From Saprospiraceae bacterium (GTDB taxonomy: Bacteria > Bacteroidota > Bacteroidia > Chitinophagales > Saprospiraceae), in NCBI GenBank assembly GCA_016710115.1, contig JADJLN010000004.1:1-64000 (forward strand): 64,000 bases of DNA, read 5' to 3'. The position numbers and the translations under genes are program-made. Positions 1 through 10,203 of the stretch are shown piece after piece. A model generated the notes under the pieces. That model did no database searches and had not been told where the DNA came from. It saw only the letters and a program-made list of their open reading frames with translations. The first letter of the stretch is position 1. Every line of letters starts with the position of its first letter.

Positions 1-318
1 AGCGTGACCCCGTAGTTCAGATCAGTAAACTCGGATTCCCGTAGCGTAGATCCCTGGTCAGCGAATGTCGTGTCCAGGGCTTCCATCTTCGTGCAGACGA
101 ATCAGTACCAGATCAAATGTACCGGTCAGATTGCCTGACATACTGACGAGGATCCTTCCATCGGGCTGAACGGCCGAGGCCATGGCCAGTATCGGTCTTT
201 TGTTGAGATCGAATTGCAGGATGCCATTTTCAGCAAATGTCGAATCGAGTGAGCCATCCTGTCCAAAAAGAGAGAAGACAAGGAAGAAGGAGAAAAAAAC
301 GGAGTAACATGTTTTCAT
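1..318 (-). CDS. Delta-60 repeat secreted protein (5' part, frameshifted)
   Basis: The protein begins with a signal peptide (MKTCYSVFFSFFLVFSLFGQ) directly followed by units of the delta-60 type: 'DGSLDSTFAENGILQFDLN' and, after a one-base shift near position 75, 'DGSLDTTFADQG'. Such repeats form beta-propeller-like ectodomains in secreted Bacteroidota proteins, often with a T9SS tail. That tail would lie beyond the left edge, so the gene is partial. The break sits at a CCC run; removing one C restores the repeat register, which favours a sequence error. Substrate or role is unknown. Confidence 0.6.
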
Positions 319-419
319 AGATGGATAGATGAATTAAAAGTGAAACTCGTAGTTGGGATTATGCCATCCTGCAAAGATACGGAATCCGATAAGTGCAGCC
401 GGAAGGTCAGTGCAGACTA

Positions 420-758
420 TTATGAAGTTCGCGTGCCCTCCGGACATGTCGATGAACGGGCATTCAGCCCACCCTCCAACCAGGCGACCAGCATAAATCC
501 TTTTGAGGCCATCACTTCGCAGGCCAGGCGGCTGCGCTTGCCAGTATCACAAAACAGGTAGTAAGGCACCAGCCTGTCGAGTGATTCAATGGCTGCTTCG
601 AAGGAGGTATCCAGATAGTCCAGGTGTTGTGCCTCTTCCCATGCACCTTCTGCATGATATTCCTCCGGGGTGCGCACATCCAGGAGGACAGCACCATCCG
701 TGTTTTTCCATTCAGAAATAAAGTGATCCGGCTGGATCGATCGGGTGGGGAAGGGCAT
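420..758 (-). CDS. Rhodanese-like domain protein
   Basis: Single-domain rhodanese of 112 residues. It has the LLDVRTPEEY motif at about residues 25-34 and an active-site loop CDTGKRSR with the catalytic cysteine at residue 70. No signal peptide is evident, so it should act in the cytoplasm as a sulfur-carrier or persulfide-handling protein; the physiological donor cannot be told. The last residues after GGLNA do not look family-like, so the 3' end may be shifted by an indel. The first 24 bases of the gene recur exactly at 2670-2693, where a truncated copy is fused to an unrelated tail. Confidence 0.8.
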   Translation of the reverse strand: MPFPTRSIQPDHFISEWKNTDGAVLLDVRTPEEYHAEGAWEEAQHLDYLDTSFEAAIESLDRLVPYYLFCDTGKRSRLACEVMASKGFMLVAWLEGGLNARSSTCPEGTRTS

Positions 759-874
759 TGAGGAAAAAATTCAAGCAGCTGAGCAACCATTGAAGCCAAA
801 GATTTCTCCTCCAATAATGGCCAGAGATTCATTTGAAACAGGCTGCGAATATAGAAGAAGATCGCTCAGATCGC

Positions 875-2456
875 TTACTCTGTCCGAAGAATCATTTTTT
901 GCCCCAGGATGACTGGCCCGGCCTGAATGCGCAGATACAACACACCTGTGGCTGATACAGGCAGGACGATCTCCTGACTGGCTGCGCCTGGTGAAAACAT
1001 ATGTCGCCAGACCTCCCTACCTAGCAAATCAGTGACCACTAATTGATCGATCACTCCAGCCAGGGGGCAGTCGGTATCCAGCCGGAGATGGATGGGGCCC
1101 CTGACAGGATTGGGATAGACCTGCCAGCAGGCATCGGCCAGGGTCTCTGAAGGTTGGTCGGTATTAAGGATGATGTTTTCCTCACATCCAGGCTCTAGAC
1201 AACCGAGCGAGTCCAGCTTGAGCAGGAAGGGGCGATGATAACTATCATTGAATCCCCAATGATAGATGCCGGTGGCGGGGATACAGCCATCTGACGTCCA
1301 GATGGCCTGCCCGAACTCGGTGACGACCTGATTACCATTGGCATCCTTTTCAGGATAGATGTACTACCTGTGTCCATAGAAGATTGCCTTCGGGCGAATA
1401 GCAGACCAGATGCATGGTTGAGCCGCTTCTCCTACCATCAGAATGCGACCATCAGGACCAATGGAGAGATTGCGCCCTGCCCGGCGCCGTAGGCGAGGTT
1501 GTAGGGGTACTCGAACGTATAGTATGGATGACTCCACAGCGTATCTAATTCAGGGGTGAGCATTGTGAGGCGCAGTCCGGCGATCTCGTTGGATATAACC
1601 CGGGGATTCGGTTTGCTGTAATACACAATGTTCCCGTTGGGATGCAGTGCCAGATCGATTCCTTCTTCCTAAAATGGCCCGGTGGTCATCTCCAGAAGTT
1701 CACCGGTACTGTCGATACGCACGAAGTAGTCTACCCCGATCCATTTGTTGGCATTGACAACGATGAGATACTGCCCCTCTGGCAAGGCTAAGCCAGGTTG
1801 ATGGCTGTAGAAATAACCCGTGTCGGATGGGGATCGATTTCACCCAATGAAGGGCTCCTGTGAAGTCGGCTTTCATGACCACCAGATAAGTAGTGTCTTG
1901 AAGGATATACTCTCCTGTATACAGATAGGCACTGCTGTCCACTGTCAGAATCGCATTGTAAACACCATCGTAAACATCCAACACATTCAGGCCCAAATCA
2001 AAAGCATAAGTGGTATCCAGGTGGCCAGACTCCAGGTCGACCTGGTTGGCCAGAAAACTGCCTTGCCAGGACAGACTGTCCCGTGTCCCACTTAATACCA
2101 GAGCTTTTTTCCTTTTATAACAAAATCGCCCGGGGAAAAGAGCAATGAACCATAGAGGGAACCGGGCACATCCTTCAGGATTGTTGCCAGGCCAAATTTA
2201 GATCTTCATTGATTTTCAACAGACGATTTTGTGTAGTTGGATACCGGAAGGCATCTGCGAAAAGATTCCAGTAATAATGTTGATTGAATTCTCTGAGCCG
2301 TTGAGTGTAATAGGATTCATTTTTTTCTTCCAGGGTGTATATCACATATTGTCCACATTGGGAATGAAGGCTATTGGAACATGCCATTATAAGGAACAAG
2401 ATCAGCCAGTGGGACAGCGAACCACGGAAAACAAGGGATAAGACCCTCGCAAGCAA
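875..2456 (-). pseudogene. Secreted protein with T9SS sorting domain, multiply frameshifted
   Basis: The reading frame is broken at least four times but can be followed. It starts with a hydrophobic signal region (SHWLILFLIMACSNSLHSQ, TTG start at 2456). A middle part of unknown fold follows (for example YLYTGEYILQDTTYLVVMK near 1900). A clear type A T9SS sorting domain ends it at 875 (WQVYPNPVRGPIHLRL, then DLLGREVW, ending KMILRTE). The protein was therefore exported to the cell surface or medium. The middle part resembles no family I can name. Many breaks in one gene fit either decay or poor local consensus. Confidence 0.55.
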
Positions 2457-2469
2457 GGAGTCCCTTGGA

Positions 2470-2693
2470 TCATTGCCTGACCATTTTCATAATATGTCTC
2501 CCATGCCAGGGTGAGTCGAGAATCAGGAAATAGATGCCTGATGCAAGATCGGCTACATCTATCCAGTCACCTTGCTGAAGTAAAGGGAAGGTCTGACCGG
2601 TGTGCCCAAAGCATCCAGGAGGATAGAACCATTCGTCTGTTTCCATTCTGTCACAAATACATCAGGAGTGATCGATCGGGTGGGGAAGGGCAT
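2470..2693 (-). pseudogene. Rhodanese 5' fragment fused to a T9SS sorting-domain tail
   Basis: The first ~28 codons (MPFPTRSITPDVFVTEWKQT, then LLD) are a diverged copy of the rhodanese gene at 420-758. After the shared bases CTCCTGGATG the sequence becomes a T9SS C-terminal domain: LDALGTPVRPSLYFSK, then in another frame DWIDVADLASGIYFLILD and the final KMVRQ stop at 2470. No catalytic cysteine loop remains. It looks like a recombination scar joining two neighbouring genes at a short homology; a functional product is unlikely. Confidence 0.55.
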
Positions 2694-2716
2694 ATAATTG
2701 GATTCAGATAAAATAG

Positions 2717-2745
2717 AAAAGCCCTTTCCAGGCGAAAGGGCTTTT
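2717..2745 (-). terminator. Rho-independent terminator of the DUF4920 gene
   Basis: Perfect stem AAAGCCCTTTC / GAAAGGGCTTT with a short loop. On the minus strand it is followed by TTTTCTATTTT, 19 bases beyond the stop of the gene ending at 2764. Confidence 0.75.
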
Positions 2746-2763
2746 CCGGTGGATGTACCAGGT

Positions 2764-3264
2764 TTACTGCACAATGACCACCCCATTGGCCATAAACTTC
2801 AGTTCTTCCTCCGGTTCGGTGATGGCCGCGATCTGCTCGGCGGTCTGTCCTTCATCCTCGGCATAATGCTTCAGTTCTTCAACACTGGTCACATCGCGAT
2901 AGGCATATCCGTCAATCACCACCTCCGAGCCAGCCAGCCCAAACGGCATGAAAAATTCGTAGTCCTTGAACTGGACAAAGATCTCAGGGGCATTTTCACC
3001 CGTGGGAGACTTGACCGTCATCCAGCAACCCTTCACCTGGCAGACGGAGGTAACAAGACCGCGCACCTTGGTGGCTACACTGTCTGAACCCGACAACTGG
3101 ACGAGGAGCTCATCCATCGTGATCGCACCGTCGGGCGTGATCACTTCGCCAAAATGCAAACTGTCTGCAACAGCTTCTCCTGAGGCATCGGCACCGGTGT
3201 CAGAAGAAGAGCCACATGACCACATGCCGCCGATCAGCGCGAGAAGAAAAATTCCATTTTTCAT
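2764..3264 (-). CDS. DUF4920 domain lipoprotein
   Basis: A 166-residue lipoprotein: MKNGIFLLALIGGMWSC is a lipobox signal ending at Cys17. The mature part carries the DUF4920 pattern, including VCQVKGCWMTV, VQFKDYEFFMPFGLAG and HYAEDEGQTAEQI. The paired cysteines in VCQxKGCW are typical of the family; its biochemical role is not established. I chose the ATG at 3264 because it starts the signal peptide and lies 20 bases after a TATCTTTG promoter element; upstream codons in the same frame are not protein-like. It reads as a stand-alone gene with its own promoter and terminator. Confidence 0.85.
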   Translation of the reverse strand: MKNGIFLLALIGGMWSCGSSSDTGADASGEAVADSLHFGEVITPDGAITMDELLVQLSGSDSVATKVRGLVTSVCQVKGCWMTVKSPTGENAPEIFVQFKDYEFFMPFGLAGSEVVIDGYAYRDVTSVEELKHYAEDEGQTAEQIAAITEPEEELKFMANGVVIVQ

Positions 3265-3283
3265 AGTTCGATCGTTTATCCGA

Positions 3284-3291
3284 CAAAGATA
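3284..3291 (-). promoter_or_regulatory. Bacteroidota -7 element (TATCTTTG)
   Basis: Minus-strand TATCTTTG matches TAnnTTTG, with a TTTG about 23 bases further upstream. It lies 20 bases before the ATG of the DUF4920 gene. Confidence 0.5.
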
Positions 3292-3403
3292 ATCGAGGGT
3301 GGAGACATCGGGATCAAAGACACTGGCAATAATCATCCGGATCTCAAGGTTATACCGGGTAAACGACCGCCTATTCCGGACCCCGACGTGAATCTTCCAG
3401 CTT

Positions 3404-4993
3404 ATGATCATCAATATGCTGTTTTGTCTCAGCGGGATCCTGTCCAGTGCCCCGGCCACCGGCTGCCAGTCGGGAAATTGTATCCATGGCGAGGGCGTCT
3501 ATCTGTTTGCCAGCGGTGCCCGGTATGAAGGGACGTTCATGCTGGGTAAACGACAGGGGAAGGGCACACTGACCCTGTCGAACGGAGTGGTCTATCAAGG
3601 TCAGTTTTCCAGAGATTTCCGGGAGGGGACAGGCCGCCAGACGGCCGGTGATGGCTCGGTATATACCGGACAGTTCCAGCGCGACCGATACCATGGGAAA
3701 GGCACCATGGTGTTTGCTGATGGCAGCGTGTACCGAGGAGACTGGCAGGCGGGAACCATGCATGGCCAGGGAGAATTGATCCAGAAAGAAGGCGACCGCT
3801 ATGTCGGCGCATTTCGTCAAGGCAGGAAGGAAGGGCAGGGCATCCTGATTGATCGCTTCGGTCATCAAACGGAGGGGACCTGGGTAAACAACGAATTCCA
3901 GGAGTCGCCAGATCGGGTGACCCGGCAAGCCATTTCCCAACAACCCGGCACCGATGAAAAAACGGAGCTGAAGCAGGAGCCGTCGGCATGGGTTCATCCG
4001 TCCGGATCGACATATACCTATCAGGATGGCAGCCAATATCAGGGAACTCTGGTGAACGGATTGCCGGAAGGGACCGGGACATGCCGGTACGTGAATGGCG
4101 ACCGCTATGAAGGGGGATGGTCGCGTCATGCGCCGCATGGTGAGGGGACACTCCTGTTGGCTGATGGTCGGCGCTTGCAGGGGCATTGGGTCTATGGCCG
4201 ACTGGCCAAGCTGACCGCTCCGACCCAGCCCATTGAAGGCATGAATGTCCAGCCGGTCATGGATGAGCGCATCCGGATCTGGGCTGTCGTGGCCGGGGTA
4301 GCCCCCTATCTCCACATGCCGACACTGACTTATCCGGATGATGATGCCTACCAGATGTATGCCTTTCTCCGTAGCCCGGAAGGGGGCGCACTGCCGGAAT
4401 TCCAGATCCGGCTGCTGATCAATGAGGATGCGACGAGGGCGAATCTGATTGAGGCCATCCAGATGATGTTTGGCCAGGCGGATGAAAACGATGTGGTCCT
4501 CTTCTATTTCAGCGGGCACGGACTGGACGGAGCCATTCTGCCGGCTGATTTCGACGGATTTGACAACCGACTGTTTTATGCCGAGCTGACAAACCTGCTG
4601 GAAGCCAGTCGGGCCCGGCAGAAACTCGTCATGACCGACGCCTGTTATTCCGGTTCACTGATGGCAGCTAAGGGAGGCGGGGATGCGATGGACAACCGGT
4701 TGGTTCTCGAACTGGAAAAATGTGGCAGCGGTACAGCCCTCATGATGAGTTCGCAACAGGAGGAATATTCGCTGGAAGACAAGGGGCTTCGGGCCGGCGT
4801 GTTCTCCTATTATCTCCGTCAGGGGCTCAAGGGTCAGGCTGACCGGGATGGCGATGGTATCGTTCGCATCGGTGAGTTATTTTCTTTTGTGCAGGCACAG
4901 GTGCGTGCGCGAACCAGAGAACGTCAGACTCCGGTGTTGAAGGGTACCTTTGATGAAAACATGCCCCTGGCCTACCTCCGGCCACGTGGATAG
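3404..4993 (+). CDS. MORN-repeat caspase-family (C14) protein 1
   Basis: 529 residues. A short hydrophobic leader (about 1-19) is followed by MORN repeats at about 21-265 (units like YEGTFMLGKRQGKGTL, YRGDWQAGTMHGQGE), interrupted by a linker near 165-200. A caspase-fold peptidase domain occupies about 291-525. The catalytic pair is visible: His372 in FSGHG and Cys414 in TDACYSG. After the catalytic core comes a canonical EF-hand-type loop DRDGDGIVRIGE at 480-491, suggesting calcium dependence as in metacaspases. The basic-residue preference of DACxSG peptidases is an inference. The gene lies 15 bases before a second MORN-caspase gene and is a clear paralogue of it. The export signal is short, so the start could lie slightly upstream. 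Confidence 0.88.
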   Translation: MIINMLFCLSGILSSAPATGCQSGNCIHGEGVYLFASGARYEGTFMLGKRQGKGTLTLSNGVVYQGQFSRDFREGTGRQTAGDGSVYTGQFQRDRYHGKGTMVFADGSVYRGDWQAGTMHGQGELIQKEGDRYVGAFRQGRKEGQGILIDRFGHQTEGTWVNNEFQESPDRVTRQAISQQPGTDEKTELKQEPSAWVHPSGSTYTYQDGSQYQGTLVNGLPEGTGTCRYVNGDRYEGGWSRHAPHGEGTLLLADGRRLQGHWVYGRLAKLTAPTQPIEGMNVQPVMDERIRIWAVVAGVAPYLHMPTLTYPDDDAYQMYAFLRSPEGGALPEFQIRLLINEDATRANLIEAIQMMFGQADENDVVLFYFSGHGLDGAILPADFDGFDNRLFYAELTNLLEASRARQKLVMTDACYSGSLMAAKGGGDAMDNRLVLELEKCGSGTALMMSSQQEEYSLEDKGLRAGVFSYYLRQGLKGQADRDGDGIVRIGELFSFVQAQVRARTRERQTPVLKGTFDENMPLAYLRPRG

Positions 4994-4996
4994 GCC

Positions 4997-5004
4997 TATC
5001 TTTG
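4997..5004 (+). promoter_or_regulatory. -7 element placed for a leaderless start
   Basis: TATCTTTG followed by only four bases (TGCG) before the ATG at 5009. With the usual -7 geometry the transcript would begin at or next to the start codon. It could let the second MORN-caspase be expressed independently of the first. No convincing -33 TTTG was seen. Confidence 0.4.
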
Positions 5005-5008
5005 TGCG

Positions 5009-6688
5009 ATGCGGTTGATCCTGACGCTTTTCCTCCTCCTCCTGAATACAGCCCTGCTGCAGGCGCAATGTATTTCATACGACTGCCGTAATGGACGGTG
5101 GATCTATGTCTACCCTTCAGGAGCCAAATATATCGTCGATTTCAAGGACGGCGAAATTCATGGCATTGGCACCTGCTATTACACGGATGGAAGCAAGTAC
5201 CAGGGTGAATGGAAATATCGCTACCCGCATGGGAAAGGAACCAAAACCTATTCGGACGGATACAAATATATCGGCGTCTGGGCCAAGGGCAAGCCCGTCG
5301 ATGAACAGGGGATAGCACTCGAAGAATATGTCGTTGCCAACAAGGAAGAGGACAACGATGGGACAGACATCCAGTCGGGTTGTATTGCCGGTGACTGTGT
5401 CAATGGGCAGGGTACATTTGCCTATCCGGATGGGAGTAAATATGACGGACAGTTTGTCAATGGCAAACTGTTTGGACTGGGCACCTGGTATTATGCAAAT
5501 GGTGACCGTTATGTGGGCGCATTTCGAAACAACTTCCCCCATGGCCGAGGCACGATGTTTACTACGGACGGGGATGAAACGCGGGGAGAATGGCGGGATG
5601 GTGAATATGTCGGAACCGCCGAGCCGGAAAAAGTGAATGCCGGTTGCATTGCGGGTGACTGCAGCGAAGGCGTCGGCACATTCGTCTACGCGGACGGCTC
5701 GGCTACATACAAAGGTGAATTCGAACAAAGCAGGCCATCCGGACAGGGGAGTGTCACCTTCGCCAACGGGGATCGGTATTCCGGTGAGTTTGATGAAGGA
5801 CAGTTCCATGGTCGGGGTACCCTGTACAAACGGGACGGAACGGTAATCCGGGGCCAGTGGCACTATGGTCAATATGAGATCCCCGAGGAAGTGCAGGCTG
5901 AATTGCTTGCCGAACGGGCCGTAGATACCGGAGCCGTACAGATCGTAGAGCCAATGATCCATGCCCGCCCCGGCAAGGTTTGGGCCGTCGTGGTAGGCGT
6001 TGCCGCATACCACCACATGCCGGCGTTGCGCTATACAGATGATGATGCCTATCGGGTGTATGCCTTCTTCAAGAGTCCGGAAGGTGGCGCCCTGCCCGAT
6101 GATCAGATCCGGATCCTGGTCGATGAAGAGGCCTCTCTGGTCCATATCCGGGAAACCATCCAGGACCTTTTTTCACAGGCAGGTCCCGACGACCTGGTCC
6201 TTCTCTACTTCTCCGGCCATGGGGTCAAGGGAGCCTTCCTGCCTTTTGATTTTGATGGCTACAATCAAAAGCTCCAGCACGAGGAGATCGGAGCACTTCT
6301 CCAGGATAGCCCGGCGCGATACAGGATCTGTTTTGCGGATGCCTGTCACAGCGGCGGCCTCTTTGCCGAGCGGTCTCCATCCGTCCAGCCGGAACTGGTC
6401 AACTTCTATCAGGATCTTTTCGAGGCTGCACAGGGCACGGCGATCATCATGTCCTCCAAGTCGGAAGAAACCTCGCTGGAATCCAGTGGATTGCGCCAGG
6501 GTGTGTTCAGTCACTTTCTGATTCGCGGCCTGAAAGGAGAGGCGGATTATAGTGGCGACAAACTGGTCAGCATCCAGGAGTTGTACGACTACATCTATGT
6601 CAATGTGCGCGCCTACACGGGTATGCGTCAAAGCCCGGTGATCAAGGGCAACTATGATCCGCAGATGCCGGTTTCAGCCATCGAGTGA
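5009..6688 (+). CDS. MORN-repeat caspase-family (C14) protein 2
   Basis: 559 residues with a clear signal peptide (MRLILTLFLLLLNTALLQAQ). Three MORN blocks follow, opening at about 21, 125 and 213 with a cysteine-pair motif (CISYDC, CIAGDC, CIAGDC) followed by xxGxGTFxYxDG. MORN repeats such as YKGEF and YSGEFDEGQFHGRGT run to about 290. The caspase fold occupies about 320-555, with His404 in FSGHG and Cys446 in ADACHSG. A weaker EF-hand-like loop (DYSGDKLVSIQE) follows the core. It is an exported putative cysteine protease and a tandem paralogue of the gene 15 bases upstream, sharing SPEGGALPxxQIRxL in the catalytic domain. Repeated CxxGxC pairs suggest disulfides outside the cytoplasm. Confidence 0.9.
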   Translation: MRLILTLFLLLLNTALLQAQCISYDCRNGRWIYVYPSGAKYIVDFKDGEIHGIGTCYYTDGSKYQGEWKYRYPHGKGTKTYSDGYKYIGVWAKGKPVDEQGIALEEYVVANKEEDNDGTDIQSGCIAGDCVNGQGTFAYPDGSKYDGQFVNGKLFGLGTWYYANGDRYVGAFRNNFPHGRGTMFTTDGDETRGEWRDGEYVGTAEPEKVNAGCIAGDCSEGVGTFVYADGSATYKGEFEQSRPSGQGSVTFANGDRYSGEFDEGQFHGRGTLYKRDGTVIRGQWHYGQYEIPEEVQAELLAERAVDTGAVQIVEPMIHARPGKVWAVVVGVAAYHHMPALRYTDDDAYRVYAFFKSPEGGALPDDQIRILVDEEASLVHIRETIQDLFSQAGPDDLVLLYFSGHGVKGAFLPFDFDGYNQKLQHEEIGALLQDSPARYRICFADACHSGGLFAERSPSVQPELVNFYQDLFEAAQGTAIIMSSKSEETSLESSGLRQGVFSHFLIRGLKGEADYSGDKLVSIQELYDYIYVNVRAYTGMRQSPVIKGNYDPQMPVSAIE

Positions 6689-6729
6689 ACCACTCGCGAC
6701 TTCACAAAAAGAAAAGTTCTGTAAAGAAA

Positions 6730-6757
6730 AGCCACCTCATCCGAAGATGAAGTGGCT
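6730..6757 (-). terminator. Terminator hairpin with UUCG-type loop
   Basis: On the minus strand the stem AGCCACTTCAT / ATGAGGTGGCT encloses CTTCGG and is followed by TTTCTTTAC. It lies downstream of the DUF4397 gene ending at 6787, and also between that gene and the convergent MORN-caspase. Confidence 0.65.
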
Positions 6758-6786
6758 TGCTGAAAGTAGAAAAACCCCTAAGTCAT

Positions 6787-9019
6787 CTACTGCTTCATGA
6801 TGGTCAGTGTAGAAGGTGCTCCATTATCTGGCTGTACAACTTAAGATAGATACCCGACATCAATTGACTTGCTGAAAGTTCAACTTGACCAGCGCTTGGC
6901 CCCAGGATCTGTGTTTGGTTTTGAATCGGACGCCCTTGCATATCCATCAAGGTCAGGATAACTCGAGTGTCAGCTGGCGCATTGGAGAAAATATTGATCT
7001 GATCGCGAACCGGGTTTGGCCAGATCGCCAATTCACCCAGCACAGGATTCAGGGTAGACGTACTGATGGAAAGCGGAAAGTCGTGCCGTCAGCAAGTGCG
7101 ACCCAAAGGCCGAATTCAGGCTCGCTAGCGACGAAACCACTGGCAAAAATCGTTGCTGATCCGCCGGCCAATGACGTAATGTCGGCATCATAGCTGAACA
7201 GGTTATTGGCATTATCATTTTCAGGCGTGATATTCAGCGTATATGTTGCCGCAGGCACACTGAGATATCCCTGGAACGTACCGTATTCGAGGTTGTCGAC
7301 AAGTGGTGTTTGGGATGACCCCACAGTGAGATCTACTGTTGGTGCATCTGGTGAGCCATGGAACACGAGAAGGTCGACTTCCGTCGGATTGGAGGCGGAT
7401 TCTCTGACCTGGTCGAGGACAGCAATATCGAACGGCGTCATCATGTCACCGACCACACCATACGCCATGGCTACATAGGTTTCACCAGCCAGAAATTGGC
7501 AGGGAGTGTATAGATGATATCAGCCGGGCTTGTGCTCGGTGAAGGTGCGATACCGATGTTCAGGTCGGTATTGGCAACCACATCGACAAACGGTGTTGCC
7601 GTGCGAAAATCGACACCTGTAAGGAAAGGCTGGTCGTTGACCCAGATGTCTACAGTCGGAGAAGGTGAGTTGTGGATGATCTGCACTCGTGCATCAGTGA
7701 TAGCCGGCAGTTGGACCACATCTCCATTCGGCAGGGCGGCAAACAGACCGAACCCTGGATCCTGACCGAGGAATCCGGAAGCAAACACGACAGCAGCCTG
7801 TCCGGCCAATGCGGAGAGATCCGCATCATAGGTTGCAACGACAGAGGTGTTTCCTGCAGGACGGATATCGAGGATGTATGGTGCAGCAGGAACGGAGATG
7901 TATTCGGTAAAGGCACCGGAATGCCAGATTGTCGACAATGGTTGCCACGTTGCGGGCATCAACGTCGACATTCAGGGGGCATCAGGAGCGCCATGGAAAA
8001 CAATCAGATCAACTGGTCTGGATCACCTGCAGATTCGCGTCCGGATGCTTTGACGGCAATATTGAACGGCGTCATCATGTCGCCGACCACACCATTAGCC
8101 ATGGCAACATAGTTTTCCCCGGCCAGAAATTGGCAGGGAGTGTATAGATGATATCAGCCGGGCTTGTGCTCGGTGAAGGTGCGATGCCTATATTCAGGTC
8201 GGTGTTGGCGACCACATCCACAAACGGCGTTGCGGTGCGAAAATCGACGCCCGTGAGGAAAGGCTGATCATTGACCCAGATGTCTACAGTCGGAGAAGGT
8301 GAATTGTGGATGATCTGAAGGCGGGCATCTGTGATTGCTGGCAGGGCCACTACATCTCCGTTTGGCAAAGCGGCGTACAAGCCAAAGGCAGGGTCCATGC
8401 CAAGGAATCCGGAAGCAAAGACGACGGCAGCCTGTCCGGCCAAACCGGTCACATCAGCGGCATAAGTAGCTACGACCGTCGGGTTTCCAGCCGGGCGGAT
8501 ATCGAGGGTAAATGCCGCTGCGGAACGGAGATATAATCTGTAAATGCGCCGAACACCAGGTCCTCAACGATGGTGGCTACGTTGCGTGCATCGACATTGA
8601 CATTGGGGGCATCAGGAGCGCCATGGAAGACCAACAGATCAACCTGTTCAGGATCGGAGCTTGATTCTCTCGCACCTGAAAATAGTTCCAGATTAAACGG
8701 GGTGTTGGCATCACCGACGATCCCATTGGCAATGGCTACGTACACTTCGCCATCTGACAACGTCACCGGAAATGTCGCGATGATGTCATTCGGAGACGAG
8801 CTTGGAGAAGGAGCGATGCCTATTTCCAGCAGGACGCCTGCCGGGACATCACGAAATTCAATAGCCTCGCGAAAGGAAAAATCGGTTTCCAGGAGTGCCA
8901 TTCACCCAGATATCCACCAGGGGGCTGGGTGAGTTGTGGATAACTTGCAGTTTGGCTGTCTGGGCATCAAGCCCAAGTGCAACCAGGAACATGAAGGTAA
9001 GTAAGGGTAAAGTTCTCAT
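6787..9019 (-). CDS. DUF4397-repeat surface protein with T9SS sorting domain (frameshifted)
   Basis: The start at 9019 gives a signal peptide (MRTLPLLTFMFLVALGLDAQ). At least three DUF4397 units follow, each with HNSPSPxVDIWVN, FRTATPFVDVVA, ADIIYTLPANF and AAVVFASGFLGxDPxFGL. The end is a T9SS type A domain (LAIWPNPVRDQINIF, then MDMQGRPI) with stop at 6787. It is broken by about five indels that each fall between recognisable units. Two units are nearly identical at the DNA level (about 7490-7690 versus 8128-8330, offset 638 bases, not a multiple of three, so one copy carries an indel). Likely an adhesin-like or anchor protein; the ligand is unknown. Confidence 0.75.
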
Positions 9020-9249
9020 GGACTAGGTTTTTGATCAATGATGTCTCCTTAATGCCATTTGAAGTATAGTTGTTTAATGAATGAGATTAAAAAGCTATTA
9101 ATTGTTAAACAAAATGTCGAAATCACGTGAAAACTCAACTGGTTTGGGCCTGGATATTTTAACGGCGTCTGACTGGTGACAGATCATGGATTTCATTTTC
9201 TTTGCAACTTGCACATCAATCTTTCGTTCATAACTCCAAACTGGATTCT

Positions 9250-10177
9250 ATGTCAACTTCCTGGTTCAACTGGCTGTCGGCCGCTGTTTTTTTCCTCGGG
9301 CTTACACTGATCGGTACCTCATTTCTATCGACGAATGATCCTTCCGGCAAACCCGTGAGTACCTGGACCGGTCTGCCGCAACAGATCCAATCCGTTTCAA
9401 CAGACCGTACCTATAGTTTTGCGGGGGAGAAGATGGATCTCGAGAATTCCGATATCCTCGAACGCCTGGACAGGGAGCTGAGCGTCAACGCCTATTATCA
9501 TTCCAGCACTTTGCTCGTATTGAAAAGGACCAAGCGGTATTTGCCTTTGATCGAGCAGATTCTCCAGGAAGAAGGTGTCCCGGATGATCTGAAGTACCTG
9601 GCCGTCGCTGAAAGCGCTCTGATGAACGGCACTTCCTCAGCCGGTGCAAAGGGACTCTGGCAGTTTATGGAGGCGACTGGTAAGTCTTATGGTCTGGAAA
9701 TAAATGGGGAAATTGATGAGCGAAATCACCTGGAAAAAATCCACTCGGGCCGCCTGCAAATACCTCAAGTCCTACTACGACAAGTTTGGCAGCTGGAAAC
9801 TGGCGGCTTCCGCCTATAATATGGGCGGCCCTCGACTGACCCGGGAAATGCAGGTCCAGCGCGCTAAAACCTACGAGGAGGTCAATCTCAATAGCGAGAC
9901 ATCCCGCTACCTCTTCCGCATTGTCGCCCTGAAAACCATCCTGGAGGATCCAGCTTCTTTCGGATATCAACTGTCTCCTGATGATTATTATCCGCCGTTC
10001 CGGGATTGTAATCAGATCCAAGTGAACGAACCGGTTCCGAACTGGGGAGATTTTGCCATCAAACATGGCACAGACTATCGGACATTGAAAGTGTACAACC
10101 CCTGGTTGAAGGCCAGCAGTCTGACGAACAAGGCACGGAAAACGTACACCGTCCTGGTGCCCAAAATGGAGAAATAG
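9250..10177 (+). CDS. Lytic transglycosylase, MltD-like (frameshifted)
   Basis: After an N-terminal membrane/signal segment (NWLSAAVFFLGLTLIGTSF) the SLT domain carries the catalytic glutamate in LAVAESALMNGTSSAGAKG followed by LWQFMEATGKSYGL. It continues in another frame from about 9735 with CKYLKSYYDKFGSWKLAASA and YNMGGPRL. The C-terminal part (about 10010-10177) looks like one degenerate LysM-type unit (HGTDYRTLKVYNPWLKASSL). The enzyme would cleave peptidoglycan glycan strands with 1,6-anhydro product formation, from the periplasm. A single indel near 9735 in a run of A's explains the break. The ATG at 9250 is preferred since it begins the hydrophobic segment closely. Confidence 0.8.
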
Positions 10178-10203
10178 AGAAGCCCTCTCTGGCTGAATAA
10201 AAA

